A stretch of 64,000 nt of DNA from positions 62,001 through 126,000 of the forward strand of contig NZ_NFLF01000001.1 of NCBI RefSeq assembly GCF_002160765.1, read 5' to 3'. Both the position numbers and the translations under genes were made by a program. The notes below the pieces were generated by a model. That model was not told where the DNA came from and ran no database searches. It saw only the letters and a program-made list of their open reading frames with translations. This DNA comes from Lachnoclostridium sp. An138 (lineage in GTDB: Bacteria; Bacillota; Clostridia; Lachnospirales; Lachnospiraceae). The first letter of the stretch is position 1. Every line of letters starts with the position of its first letter. Of the stretch, positions 26,042 through 35,770 are shown piece by piece.

Positions 26042-27988
26042 TCACAGCTTCAGGAATTCTTCCTCGGAAATCACGGGAATGCCAAGCTCTCTGGCCTTTT
26101 TGTTTTTGGACGAGGCGGAAGCCGTATCGTTGTTGATGAGATAGTCGGTCTTTCCCGTCACGCTTCCCGTCACCTTGCCTCCCCGTCTCTCTATAAGCTC
26201 CTTGAGCTCCGCCCGGTTGGAAAAATGAACGAGGCTGCCCGTCACCACAAAAACCTTGCCCTTCAAATCCTGGACTCCGGCTCTCTCCTCCTTTTCCAGC
26301 TCCAGCTCAGACAGCAGACTGAAAAACTGTTCCTTTTTCCGCGCGTCGGCAAAATATCCCGTAAAGCTGGACGCAATTACCGGCCCCACGCCGTCGATGG
26401 CAGCCAGTTCCTCTTCGCCCGCCGCCAGCAGCTTTTCCACCTCTTCGTCAAACTGGCGGCAGATAAGCTTTGCGCCGGCAAGGCCGATGTTGGGAATTCC
26501 CAGACTGTAGATCACTCTGGCAAGGGTGGTCTTTCTTGCCCGTCCGATACTTGCGCTTAAATTCTCAAAGGACTTTTCTCCCAGTCCCTCCATCTCCACA
26601 ATCTCTTCCCGGAAACGCTCCAGCCGGAAAATGTCCGCAAATTCATGGATAAATCCTTTTGCAATGAACTTTTCCAGCGTTGCCTCCGAAAGACCCTCGA
26701 TATTCAGAGCGTCCCGGCTCACAAAGAGCGTAAAGGACTTGATTTTCTTTGCCTGGCAGTCCGGATTGGTACAGTACAGGGATTCCACGTCGTTGACTTT
26801 TCGGATCTCCGTAGCTCCTCCGCAGACCGGACATTGTTTTGGAATATCCCTCACGCCGCTGCGCGTTTTATTCTCCGCAATCTGCGGAATGATCATATTG
26901 GCCTTATAGACCTCAATGGTGTCTCCCACGCCCAGCTCCAGCCCCCGCATAATACTGATATTGTGAACGGAGGCACGGCTCACCGTGGTGCCTTCCAGCT
27001 CCACCGGATCAAAGATGGCCACCGGATTGATAAGCCCCGTCCGGGACGGGCTCCACTCAATCTCCTTCAGCGTCGTCTCCCGGATCTCGTCGGCCCATTT
27101 GAAGGCCATGGAATCCCGGGGAAACTTGGCCGTCTGCCCCAGCGACCGGCCATAGGCAATATCGTCGTAGAGAGCTACAAGACCATCCGAAGGATATTCA
27201 TTCTTTTCAATCTGGGAAGCAAACCACTGGATGGCTTCCTCCAGATTGTCCGCTGTCACCACTTTATACTCTACAACTTCAAAGCCCTGCTCTTTCAGCC
27301 ACTGGAATTCCTTCTCATGGGAATTTCCAAAATCCACACCGTCTGCCCGCACCAGGGAAAAGGCAAAGAAATGCACGCTGCGCTTTGCGGTAATCTCGTT
27401 GTTCAGCTGGCGCACGGAGCCGCTGCACAGGTTCCGCGGATTCTTGTACCGGGCGTCCGCTTCGGGAATCTCTTCGTTGATCCGTTCAAACTCCTTATAT
27501 CCGATAACCGCCTCTCCCCGCAGAACCAGTTCTCCCTGAAAGGGAATCCTTAAGGGAATATTACGGAATACCCGGGCATTGTTCGTGATGACCTCGCCCA
27601 CCTCTCCGTTTCCTCTTGTGACTGCCTTAAAAAGTTCCCCGTCCCGATAAGTCAGCACAATCGTAAGTCCGTCCATCTTCCAGGAAAGGAGGGTCCTGTG
27701 TGGACCAATCCAGCTTTTCAGAGCCTCCGTATCCTTGGTTTTATCCAGAGACAGCATGGGCCGCTCATGCCGCTCTTTGGGCAGCTCACTCAAAACCTCA
27801 TAGCCTACGTGAGCCGTGGGGCTCGACGCAAGCGTCGTCCCCGTCTCCTGTTCCAGACGCGCCAGCTCGTCATAGAGGGCGTCGTATTCGTAATTGCTCA
27901 TAATCTCGTCGGCTTCCTGATAATAGGCTCGTCCGGCCCGGTTCAGAAGGTCCACGAGTTCCTTCATTCTCTTCTTCTTTTCTTCCAT
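26042..27988 (-). CDS. ligA: NAD-dependent DNA ligase
   Basis: This enzyme seals nicks in replication and repair using NAD+. It has 648 residues. The adenylation lysine is K104 in WKMDGLTI, an accepted KxDG variant. OB fold, a four-Cys zinc site (CPVCGG...YCTNPDCQ), HhH domain (AAIDGVGPVIASSFTGYF) and C-terminal BRCT domain (KVFVVTGSLVHFSNRAELKE) follow in order. It is slightly shorter than E. coli LigA (671), with a compact Ia domain. The Shine-Dalgarno at the first ATG is weak; an in-frame ATG seven codons later is an alternative start. Confidence 0.95.
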   Translation of the reverse strand: MEEKKKRMKELVDLLNRAGRAYYQEADEIMSNYEYDALYDELARLEQETGTTLASSPTAHVGYEVLSELPKERHERPMLSLDKTKDTEALKSWIGPHRTLLSWKMDGLTIVLTYRDGELFKAVTRGNGEVGEVITNNARVFRNIPLRIPFQGELVLRGEAVIGYKEFERINEEIPEADARYKNPRNLCSGSVRQLNNEITAKRSVHFFAFSLVRADGVDFGNSHEKEFQWLKEQGFEVVEYKVVTADNLEEAIQWFASQIEKNEYPSDGLVALYDDIAYGRSLGQTAKFPRDSMAFKWADEIRETTLKEIEWSPSRTGLINPVAIFDPVELEGTTVSRASVHNISIMRGLELGVGDTIEVYKANMIIPQIAENKTRSGVRDIPKQCPVCGGATEIRKVNDVESLYCTNPDCQAKKIKSFTLFVSRDALNIEGLSEATLEKFIAKGFIHEFADIFRLERFREEIVEMEGLGEKSFENLSASIGRARKTTLARVIYSLGIPNIGLAGAKLICRQFDEEVEKLLAAGEEELAAIDGVGPVIASSFTGYFADARKKEQFFSLLSELELEKEERAGVQDLKGKVFVVTGSLVHFSNRAELKELIERRGGKVTGSVTGKTDYLINNDTASASSKNKKARELGIPVISEEEFLKL

Positions 27989-28107
27989 ACTTAAATTAAC
28001 CCGCTATTCTTATTCTCTTACAACCGGCGGAAGGCTGCGCAGGCGCGCCGCTCTCCGCCGGCTCCGCTTTCCGAAATCCGGTTCGGTAATCCCGGCAGCC
28101 TCCCAAA

Positions 28108-28851
28108 TCAGTTCCGGGAATCCCGGATAAGCTCCAGAAGCTCCGCCATCTCCCTTTCTGTCACCTTCCGCCAGGTTCCGGGCTTCATACCTTTCAATTC
28201 AATATTCAGCACCCGGACCCGTTTCAGGTTTTCCACCTGATAACCCAGAGCTTCGCACATCCTGCGGATCTGCCGGTTCAGTCCCTGGGTCAGAATGATA
28301 CGGAAGCTCTTCTTTCCAAGCTTCTCCACCTGACAGGGCTTCGTCACCGTATCCAGAAGCACCTCTCCCTTTTCCACCTTACGGATGCGCACGCCTTTTC
28401 GCAGCTGTTCCAGAAAAGCATCCGTCACCGGCTTGTTTACCGTGACCAGATATTCCTTCTCATGATGATTGGAGGAACGCATCATCCGGTTGACCAGACT
28501 TCCATCGTTGGTCATCAGGATGAGCCCCTCTGAATCCTTGTCCAGTCTTCCGATGGGATAAATGCGGACCGGATATCCCACATAATCCACGATATTGCGT
28601 TTTTCTCTCTGATCTGTGGTGCAGATGACCCCAGGCGGCTTGTACACGGCCAGGAGCACCCGTTCCTCTCTCGGCCCGCCGCCGATTATCTTCTTTCCTA
28701 CCTGAACCTCCTGATCCGGGCGGACCCTCATCCCCATCACAGCAGGTTTTCCGTCCACCAGGACCTTTCCCGCCTCTATCAGTCTGTCCGCCTCCCGGCG
28801 CGAGCATACGCCGGCTTCGCTTAAGTATTTATTCAGACGAATTTCTTCCAC
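28108..28851 (-). CDS. 23S rRNA pseudouridine synthase, RluB/RluF/RsuA family
   Basis: This enzyme isomerises a specific uridine in rRNA to pseudouridine. It has 247 residues: an S4 RNA-binding domain (1-60, RLNKYLSEAGVCSRREADRL), then the catalytic domain with D104 in GRLDKDSEGL and the conserved LTQGLNRQIRRMC. The start is GTG at 28849-28851 with AAGGAAT upstream. It begins the rlu-ligA-HAD-glgB-mscS run and has its own promoter. It resembles RluF-type enzymes, but the target site cannot be fixed from the sequence. Confidence 0.9.
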   Translation of the reverse strand: MEEIRLNKYLSEAGVCSRREADRLIEAGKVLVDGKPAVMGMRVRPDQEVQVGKKIIGGGPREERVLLAVYKPPGVICTTDQREKRNIVDYVGYPVRIYPIGRLDKDSEGLILMTNDGSLVNRMMRSSNHHEKEYLVTVNKPVTDAFLEQLRKGVRIRKVEKGEVLLDTVTKPCQVEKLGKKSFRIILTQGLNRQIRRMCEALGYQVENLKRVRVLNIELKGMKPGTWRKVTEREMAELLELIRDSRN

Positions 28852-28890
28852 GTTCGTATTCCTTTCCTTTATTTTCTGTCCCGCAGAATT

Positions 28891-28919
28891 ATTATAGAGG
28901 ATTCCGGATGGGGACGCAA
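28891..28919 (-). promoter_or_regulatory. promoter of the pseudouridine synthase operon
   Basis: On the minus strand TTGCGT (28914-28919), a 17-base spacer and a perfect TATAAT (28891-28896) lie 40-70 bases before the GTG start. The 314-base gene-free stretch 28852-29165 holds this promoter and the two gdhA terminators, and nothing else that I can see. Confidence 0.65.
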
Positions 28920-29002
28920 GGAAAAAGCAGAGAAGCCAGAAAGGTTTTCATGTTTCTCTAAATAAAGCAGACGCTCCGGAAATGGAACGGGGAATATCAT
29001 AG

Positions 29003-29052
29003 CAGAAAAAACCACTGGTTCAAATATCGGCCGATATTTAAAACAGTGGTTT
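29003..29052 (-). terminator. second terminator after gdhA, with an 18-bp palindrome in its loop
   Basis: On the minus strand AAACCACTG (29052-29044) pairs with CAGTGGTTT (29017-29009) and a run of T follows. On the plus strand the same stem is followed by CACTTTTTT, so it may act in both directions. The loop contains the perfect palindrome AAATATCGGCCGATATTT (29022-29039), which would extend the structure into a double hairpin. Confidence 0.75.
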
Positions 29053-29065
29053 CACTTTTTTATCT

Positions 29066-29125
29066 TCCAAAAACAGTGGAGCGCCGGCGCACAGGGACTG
29101 CTTTGTTCCTCTGTACACCGGCGCT
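29066..29125 (-). terminator. first terminator after gdhA
   Basis: Arms at 29111-29125 and 29080-29094 pair as AGCGCCGG-N3-ACAG with CTGT-N3-CCGGCGCT on the minus strand. They are followed by CCACTGTTTTT. Confidence 0.75.
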
Positions 29126-29165
29126 GCCGCTGCAGATGAAAAATATATTTTAGTCTGTTATCTGA

Positions 29166-30515
<1,350 letters not shown>

Positions 30516-30544
30516 CTACCCTTTGCTTTCTGTATTCATTCCCT

Positions 30545-30574
30545 ATCATAACTGCATGGCAGTTTGAATAGCAA
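30545..30574 (-). promoter_or_regulatory. gdhA promoter with overlapping palindrome
   Basis: On the minus strand TTGCTA (30569-30574), an 18-base spacer and TATGAT (30545-30550) form a plausible promoter. The perfect 6-3-6 palindrome AACTGC-ATG-GCAGTT (30550-30564) lies in the spacer and could be an operator. Confidence 0.5.
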
Positions 30575-30746
30575 ACAAAAAAAGCGTACAAAAATTATAG
30601 AAGCGCGGTCCACAGATCCTGCACCCCTTTTTTGACGCCTTTGTCAATGGCTATTATGGCACGGCCTTCCCAAATTTGCAAGCATTTTTTTGAAAAAAAT
30701 GAAAAATTTTTTCCAGTGCGGCGGAGTGCGGCTAAATTTTACGTTC

Positions 30747-31187
30747 TCAGTCTTTCAGATAGCTTTTCAGCCGTTCGATATTCTTTTCTTCAAAATCCAT
30801 AATCTCTTCTGCCAGCTCACAGTATTCTTTTCTGGCTCCCCTGTTGGCTTTGACAGCCTTCATCAAATCCGTGATTCCCTTTGCGTTTCCCTGGATCATC
30901 AGATCTGCCACGTGCTCCGTGCTGGTGTTCAGAAGTGTATTCGCCTGAATCGAAGTCCACCGCACTGCCTTTCCCACCGGAGACGCTGCTTCCGGCCGCC
31001 TGCTGGCTTCTCTTATTTTATCTGTCACCTTATCTTCAAGACTCATGAAGCGGACCGCCTGCCGGTTCAGATCCAGAGCCAGATCCTCGTCGTACACCTT
31101 GCTGATGACCGTATTGATTGCCTCCAGTCCCATTTTTGTATTTCTGTAGGCTTCATTCAGCAGCGCCAAATCTGCGGTTGTAAGCAT
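30747..31187 (-). CDS. conserved helical hypothetical protein
   Basis: This is a 146-residue protein predicted to be almost all alpha-helical, without a signal peptide, membrane segment or cysteine pair. It begins MLTTADLALLNEAYRNTKMG and has a middle segment TEHVADLMIQGNAKGITDLMK. The pattern resembles the small four-helix-bundle proteins of DUF2383/ferritin-like type that are common in Lachnospiraceae, but I see no clear di-iron ligand set, so no function is assigned. A ribosome site (AGGAGG) precedes the ATG. No clear terminator follows, only an A/T-rich run near 30684-30715. Confidence 0.7.
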   Translation of the reverse strand: MLTTADLALLNEAYRNTKMGLEAINTVISKVYDEDLALDLNRQAVRFMSLEDKVTDKIREASRRPEAASPVGKAVRWTSIQANTLLNTSTEHVADLMIQGNAKGITDLMKAVKANRGARKEYCELAEEIMDFEEKNIERLKSYLKD

Positions 31188-31256
31188 AAAACGTTCCTCC
31201 TTATCCGTCTTTTCAAAACCATTTATAGGATATGGAGATTTCTCTGTTTTATACAG

Positions 31257-31298
31257 AAAAGCGCCGGCACGGGAAAAATCTTCCCCCTGTGCCGGCGC
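31257..31298 (-). terminator. terminator of the SH3-protein gene
   Basis: On the minus strand GCGCCGGCAC (31298-31289) pairs with GTGCCGGCGC (31270-31261), with further GGGGGA/TTCCC pairing inside. TTTTCTG follows. Confidence 0.85.
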
Positions 31299-31316
31299 CT
31301 CCGCTGCCGATATCTG

Positions 31317-32429
31317 TTACTCCAGATACTGTGTCATACAGTAGCATTCTGTTCCATTATAATTAATCTTGCTCCAGCCATCATCGTAGCTCTCGATCTG
31401 CGTCACGCTCTCGCCCTGGTAAGCCGTTCCCAGATACTCCGCCTCTGTGCTGGGCTCAGCACGCAGCCTTACGCTTTCCGTGAAACGCGTCTCTCTGTTC
31501 TGCGCTGTAGCTGTGCTCTCTTCTGCGGGCTGCTCTTCGGTGGTCTCCTCCGGCGTTTCCTCCGCAGGCTGTTCTTCTGTAGTCTCTTCCGCGGGCTGTT
31601 CCTCCGTGGTCTCCTCCGGCGTTTCTTCCGCAGGCTGTTCCTCCGTGGTCTCTGCGGTCTCTGCAGAATCACTGCTTCCTTCCGCTATCCGCAGATAACG
31701 CTCCTCCTGCTCTGCAAGGTTCGCGTCCGCAGCCTTCGCCTCCTCGTATTTTGTGCGCACTTCCTCACGCAGAGCAAGCACGTCGTCCTCCTGCGCCGTC
31801 TCTTCCACATACGCGTTCAGCTCTTCGCTGGCTTCCCCATTGAAAATCACGAGATTCCCCTCGTCATTCGTATATACATAGAGCGCGGAAAGTCCGGGGG
31901 CCGCCGTATCAATCTGAGCAAACTTCAGTTCATAGTACACAAATACCAGATAGGAACCATCCTCAAGACCTTTTTTCGTATAGCAGGAAATGTTCTGATA
32001 GCCTTCTACCAGATCCTTGGAACGCAGAATACGGTTCTGCTCTTCTTCGCTGGTGGTATCTTCCACAGATGCCAGACCCTCCATATCGCCTGCCGCCATA
32101 TAATTATAGTAATTCTGTACAAGCTCGTTCACTGCCGGATAAGCATCCTTCTCCAGCGGGTTAACGCTCGCCGTAGCCTCAGCGTCTACCGCCGCTGCTC
32201 CCGAAACCACAGCGCCCTGCTGATCTCCCGTATCCTGAGACGCATCTGCCGCTGCCGCCGCGCTGTCTTCCCCTGAAGACGAGCCGCCGCCCATCAGGCT
32301 GACTCCGGCCAAAACCACAAGGCAGAACGCTACGCACCCTACCGCCACCTGGCGCTTATATTTTACAATCCAGTCTCCGACCTTATCTTTACTCCATTTT
32401 TCTTTCAGATTATCTACGGAAAATTTCAT
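31317..32429 (-). CDS. membrane-anchored extracellular SH3-domain protein
   Basis: The protein has 370 residues from the ATG at 32429, chosen because CAGGAGG lies 6 bases upstream. There is a short cytoplasmic N-terminus, one transmembrane segment (about 27-46, QVAVGCVAFCLVVLAGVSLM), an extracellular alpha/beta domain (about 90-230), a Thr/Glu/Pro repeat spacer (repeats of EETTEEQPA), and a C-terminal bacterial SH3 domain (SVRLRAEPSTEAEYLGTAYQ) that probably binds peptidoglycan or protein. It stands alone with its own promoter and terminator. Two pairs of direct-repeat operators flank the promoter, which suggests a dedicated regulator. Function is unknown; cell-envelope binding or sensing is likely. 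Confidence 0.8.
   Translation of the reverse strand: MKFSVDNLKEKWSKDKVGDWIVKYKRQVAVGCVAFCLVVLAGVSLMGGGSSSGEDSAAAAADASQDTGDQQGAVVSGAAAVDAEATASVNPLEKDAYPAVNELVQNYYNYMAAGDMEGLASVEDTTSEEEQNRILRSKDLVEGYQNISCYTKKGLEDGSYLVFVYYELKFAQIDTAAPGLSALYVYTNDEGNLVIFNGEASEELNAYVEETAQEDDVLALREEVRTKYEEAKAADANLAEQEERYLRIAEGSSDSAETAETTEEQPAEETPEETTEEQPAEETTEEQPAEETPEETTEEQPAEESTATAQNRETRFTESVRLRAEPSTEAEYLGTAYQGESVTQIESYDDGWSKINYNGTECYCMTQYLE
31523..31656 (-). repeat. coding tandem repeat, Thr-Glu-Glu-Gln-Pro-Ala-Glu units
   Basis: Imperfect DNA repeats encode alternating EETTEEQPA and EETPEE units in the spacer of the SH3 protein. The number of units is likely to vary between strains by slippage or recombination. 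Confidence 0.8.
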
Positions 32430-32484
32430 ACATGCCTCCTGCTTCGAAATGCTATATTCTAAAAAAGAAGATTCATCCCAAAAA

Positions 32485-32563
32485 TGTAACAATTTTGTAA
32501 CAAAACGATTGTAGCAAACTTACAGCAAAAAGGCAACCTTAAATTGTGACAATTTTGTGAACA
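32485..32563 (-). promoter_or_regulatory. promoter of SH3 gene with two flanking direct-repeat operators
   Basis: On the minus strand TTGCCT (32531-32536), a 17-base spacer and TACAAT (32508-32513) form a promoter. Near-identical elements flank it at 32485-32502 and 32545-32563. Each reads TGTYACA-N4-TGTYACA on the minus strand, with one extra base in the second. One copy covers the start region and the other lies just upstream of the -35, about 60 bases apart. This is a typical two-operator repression layout for a regulator not encoded nearby. Confidence 0.65.
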
Positions 32564-32596
32564 TTTTCACTCAGATAACCCCATATCGGTCATAAA

Positions 32597-33487
32597 TTAG
32601 TTTTCTATCAGGGTAAGCTTCCCGGAATCGGGAGAATAAAGATAAATATTGTCTGAAAGTATTTCCGTACTGCGCACCTGCGTGCGGTTGATATCCCGCA
32701 CCATGGAGACAAGCTCCCGCTCATCGCTCACTGCCGAGACAGGCACCATAATTACCTCGTGAATGCTGCTGGGAAGCAGATAAAAAGCTTCTTCCAGCCT
32801 GTCCGCGCAGGACTTCAGAATGCCATCGTAAAGAATACAGGCCGCCCCCAGTGCTTTTCTTGAATTCGTCAGCACATACATGGGCACTCCCGTCTCTTCC
32901 GGTTCTTCCATTCCTTCCGACAGCTCGCTTATCACCTCTGACATACTCTGCAGTCTGGCCGGAAGCAGCTTCACGGAATTTTCCTTCGCGTCCCGGTACA
33001 GATCGCTGCAGCTGATTTTCCAGAGTTTCATATGGCTGTTATGAATCAATATGGTGGCATTTCCCACGGGCGTATCTGTCAGAAGACAGTAAAATACAAT
33101 CGCCAGATCCAGAAACGGCAGATGGGGAATCTTTTTCAGAAGCTCACGGTTCTTTTCCGCATTGATGAGCTTATACACCACCGTAGCCTTCAGCCGTCTG
33201 TAGTCCGTGAAAAAGTCCATATCAAACCTTTCTTCAATGCTGGTATCTTCGCAGCATTCCAGAATCTGGTCACAGATATACTTCAGAGAGCGGCCGTCCA
33301 GATACTCTCTGTAATAGGCATCCATATAAATAGTAGGCGCTATTCTTTGCCCCTGCCGCCGAATCGACAGGCCGTCCATAATCACTCCGTTGTTTTTCTC
33401 CAGCGGGAGCAGCTCCAGCTTTGTGCCGCAGGGCAGAGACTCCCTCAAAAACCCTGTGACTGATCCTATAAATTCCTGATAATTCAT
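32597..33487 (-). CDS. DUF5688 family protein
   Basis: This is a cytoplasmic protein of 296 residues without membrane segments. The start MNYQEFIGSVTGFLRESLP follows AAGGAA. The sequence, including the central DYRRLKATVVYKLINAEKNR and the C-terminal SSIHEVIMVPVS, matches the DUF5688 family, which is frequent in Lachnospiraceae, often in several copies per genome. No enzymatic motif is known to me, and function is unassigned. No strong terminator follows; the region downstream is the promoter area of the SH3 gene. Confidence 0.78.
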   Translation of the reverse strand: MNYQEFIGSVTGFLRESLPCGTKLELLPLEKNNGVIMDGLSIRRQGQRIAPTIYMDAYYREYLDGRSLKYICDQILECCEDTSIEERFDMDFFTDYRRLKATVVYKLINAEKNRELLKKIPHLPFLDLAIVFYCLLTDTPVGNATILIHNSHMKLWKISCSDLYRDAKENSVKLLPARLQSMSEVISELSEGMEEPEETGVPMYVLTNSRKALGAACILYDGILKSCADRLEEAFYLLPSSIHEVIMVPVSAVSDERELVSMVRDINRTQVRSTEILSDNIYLYSPDSGKLTLIEN

Positions 33488-33628
33488 GATTCCTTCCTTT
33501 CTTGAATTTTAATTTTAAATACTTCCTTGGGGATTTCTGCAGCGAAGCACTGCCTGAATTAGAAGATGCTTTCATTGTACTGGAATATTTTGGATTTTTC
33601 AAGTATATTTTTCAAAAAAAATTTCTGC

Positions 33629-33657
33629 TTGCACAATTTTATATTTTGTTGTAGAAT
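33629..33657 (+). promoter_or_regulatory. tRNA-Arg promoter
   Basis: TTGCAC (33629-33634), a 17-base spacer and TAGAAT (33652-33657) place the start of transcription just upstream of the tRNA. Confidence 0.8.
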
Positions 33658-33675
33658 ATCTCAAGTAGCCATTAT

Positions 33676-33748
33676 GCATCTGTAGCTCAGTGGATAGAGC
33701 ACTGGCCTCCGACGCCAGGTGCCGCTAGTTCGAATCTAGTCAGATGCA
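33676..33748 (+). tRNA. tRNA-Arg (anticodon CCG)
   Basis: This is a 73-base cloverleaf. Acceptor stem GCATCTG/CAGATGC is followed by discriminator A. The D-arm contains TAGCTCAGTGGATAGAGC. Anticodon stem CTGGC/GCCAG encloses loop CTCCGAC, giving anticodon CCG for codon CGG. The T-arm is GCTAG-TTCGAAT-CTAGT with one G-T pair. CCA is not encoded. It is single, with its own promoter and terminator. Confidence 0.95.
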
Positions 33749-33756
33749 GACTATAA

Positions 33757-33797
33757 AGGAGTCTGGAATTCCCCAAAGGAATCCCAGGCTCCTTTTT
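33757..33797 (+). terminator. tRNA-Arg terminator
   Basis: AGGAGTCTGG and ATTCC pair across CCCCAAA with GGAAT and CCAGGCTCCT, followed by TTTTT. Confidence 0.85.
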
Positions 33798-33872
33798 CTG
33801 CCGCTTTCTTTTCTTTTGTTCCGCCTTTCTTTTCTTCTGCCTTTCCTGGTTAGCACAGAAAATCGGCGCTGA

Positions 33873-33937
33873 CAAAAAAGACTGCCCCTCTCAGCCGCCG
33901 GTATCCATATCCTACCGCCAAGCCGGTGAAGCAGTCT
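33873..33937 (-). terminator. terminator of the nrdR-efp operon
   Basis: On the minus strand AGACTGC (33937-33931) pairs with GCAGTCT (33885-33879), and TTTTTT follows. An internal stem (CACCGGCTTGGCGG / CCGGCGG region) fills the long loop. Confidence 0.75.
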
Positions 33938-34003
33938 CTTCCATGCTTTTATGTTGCTCTTACAACGTCTTATCTGATAGCCCGATTGCCCTGTCAGACC
34001 CTC

Positions 34004-34561
34004 TTATACTCTGGACAGATACTCGCCTGTACGGGTATCGATCTTGATCTTGTCGCCCTGGTCTACGAACAGCGGAACGTATACGACAGCGCCTGTCTCT
34101 ACGGTAGCCGGCTTGGTAGCTCCGGTAGCCGTATCTCCCTTGAAGCCCGGCTCTGTGTCGGTGATCTCCAGCTCTACAAAGAGAGGCGGCTCAACAGCGA
34201 ACACGTTTCCATTATAGGAACATACCTTAACCATCTCGTTCTCTTTTACAAACTTCAGGGAATCTCCGATATCCTCTTTGTTCAGCGCGATCTGATCGTA
34301 ATTCTCTGTGTTCATGAAATGGAACAGATCACCGTCGGAATACAGGTACTGCATCTCTACACGGTCGATTCTCGCCTGGGGGAATTTCTCGGTGGGGCGG
34401 AAAGTCTTCTCTACCACGCCTCCATTGATGATGTTCTTAAGTTTTGTTCTTACGAAAGCTGCGCCCTTGCCCGGCTTTACATGCTGAAACTCCAGAATCT
34501 GATATACGTTTCCTTCGATCTCAAGGGTAACGCCGTTTCTAAAATCTCCTGCTGAAATCAT
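34004..34561 (-). CDS. efp: translation elongation factor P
   Basis: EF-P relieves ribosome stalling at polyproline stretches. It has 185 residues with three beta-barrel domains. The loop that inserts into the peptidyl-transferase centre is [15 protein letters not shown], with K32 at the modified position. The C-terminal signature ([19 protein letters not shown]) is intact. It is last in the operon nrdR / EamA-YqeG / Xaa-Pro peptidase / efp. Pairing with a proline peptidase is common in Firmicutes. Confidence 0.97.
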   Translation of the reverse strand: MISAGDFRNGVTLEIEGNVYQILEFQHVKPGKGAAFVRTKLKNIINGGVVEKTFRPTEKFPQARIDRVEMQYLYSDGDLFHFMNTENYDQIALNKEDIGDSLKFVKENEMVKVCSYNGNVFAVEPPLFVELEITDTEPGFKGDTATGATKPATVETGAVVYVPLFVDQGDKIKIDTRTGEYLSRV

Positions 34562-34693
34562 TCTTAACTCTTCCTCCTAATGTCTTAAGCGCAGCTTTTT
34601 CTCTCTCTGCGCGCCAAATTTTAATCTGTAACTGTCTCAGTCGCAGTTACCTGAATTTATTCTATAATAAAACCTCTGCTTTTTCAAGCCCTT

Positions 34694-35767
34694 TTATAAC
34701 TCGATCAGCTCTTTCGGCGATGTGGTGAGATTCCGGATTCCTGTTTCCGTCAGCACCACCATATCTTCGATGCGCACGCCTCCGAAGCCGGGAATGTAAA
34801 TGCCGGGCTCTACCGTCTCTATCATGCCGGGCAGAAGCACTGTCTCATCCCGGGTGGACAATGCAGGCTTTTCATGAATCTCCAGGCCCACCGAATGGCC
34901 CAGTCCGTGGCCGAAATACTCCCCGTATCCCGCCTTTTCAATCACATCTCTGGCAAGGCGGTCTCCTTCCGTTCCGGTCATACCCGGGCGGAGGCCCTCC
35001 AGCGCCGCCTGCTGAGCTTCCAGCACAATCTGATAGATTTCTTTCTGCCGCGGGTCTGCCTTTCCGATCACTACCGTCCGCGTCATATCCGAGCAGTAGC
35101 CCTGATAACGGCAGCCGAAGTCCATCGTGACAAAATCGCCGTTTTCCAGGGGCTTTTCCGTGGGCACGGCATGGGGCATCGCCGAATGGTATCCAGAGGC
35201 CACAATCGTGTCAAAGCTTGTGCCTTCCGCCCCGTGGCTCCTCATGAAATATTCCAGCTTCGCCGCAATCTGAAGTTCCGTAACTCCGGGCTTCAGCTCA
35301 TTTAAAATATAGGAAAAGGCTTCATCTCCAATGCGCTCCGCCCGCTCCATCCGGTCAAGCTCCTCCGGGCTCTTTATTTTCCGGAAGGAAGAAAGCGCGT
35401 CTCCCAGCATTCTCCAGCACTCCGGCGGGAGCCCCGCCTCCTGCTGCAGCTCTCTTACCGTGCCGTAAAGCATGGCGTCTTCCTCAAATCCCAGATTTTC
35501 CACCTGTTCTTCTTTGAGGAGTTGTGCCAAAAGCTTTCCATATCCCAGATCTCTCCGGATCGTCCGCACCTCACAGCCCTTTCCCTCTTCCTCTGCCTGC
35601 AGGGTATACCGGCTGTCTGTCAGAATCACACCTCGTTTTTCAGACACATAAAGATAGCTCTCCGTCCCCGCAAAACCACTCAGATAACGGATATTGGCCG
35701 GGCAGGCCGCAAGAACCGCATCCAGCTTTCTTTCCCTCAGCAGGACTTTCATCTGTTCCAGTTTCAT
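34694..35767 (-). CDS. pepP: Xaa-Pro aminopeptidase (M24 family)
   Basis: This is a cytoplasmic dinuclear-metal peptidase that cleaves peptides next to proline, 357 residues. An N-terminal creatinase-like domain (1-125) precedes the pita-bread domain. Metal ligands are visible as D in VTMDFGCRYQGYCSDMTRT (two Asp), H in GHGLGHSVGLEIHE, and Glu in ETVEPGIYIPGFGGVRIED. It starts 3 bases after the YqeG-fusion stop. It could equally be named PepQ/YpdF; specificity is not resolved by sequence. Confidence 0.93.
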   Translation of the reverse strand: MKLEQMKVLLRERKLDAVLAACPANIRYLSGFAGTESYLYVSEKRGVILTDSRYTLQAEEEGKGCEVRTIRRDLGYGKLLAQLLKEEQVENLGFEEDAMLYGTVRELQQEAGLPPECWRMLGDALSSFRKIKSPEELDRMERAERIGDEAFSYILNELKPGVTELQIAAKLEYFMRSHGAEGTSFDTIVASGYHSAMPHAVPTEKPLENGDFVTMDFGCRYQGYCSDMTRTVVIGKADPRQKEIYQIVLEAQQAALEGLRPGMTGTEGDRLARDVIEKAGYGEYFGHGLGHSVGLEIHEKPALSTRDETVLLPGMIETVEPGIYIPGFGGVRIEDMVVLTETGIRNLTTSPKELIEL

Positions 35768-35770
35768 GGT

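Noticed and set aside
30684-30746. A/T-rich run after the helical hypothetical gene considered as a terminator
   Set aside because: The GCCGC repeats there are direct, not inverted, so no stable stem precedes the T-runs.
33687-33875. Minus-strand frame of 62 codons
   Set aside because: It overlaps the tRNA-Arg gene and its terminator, so it is not a plausible gene.
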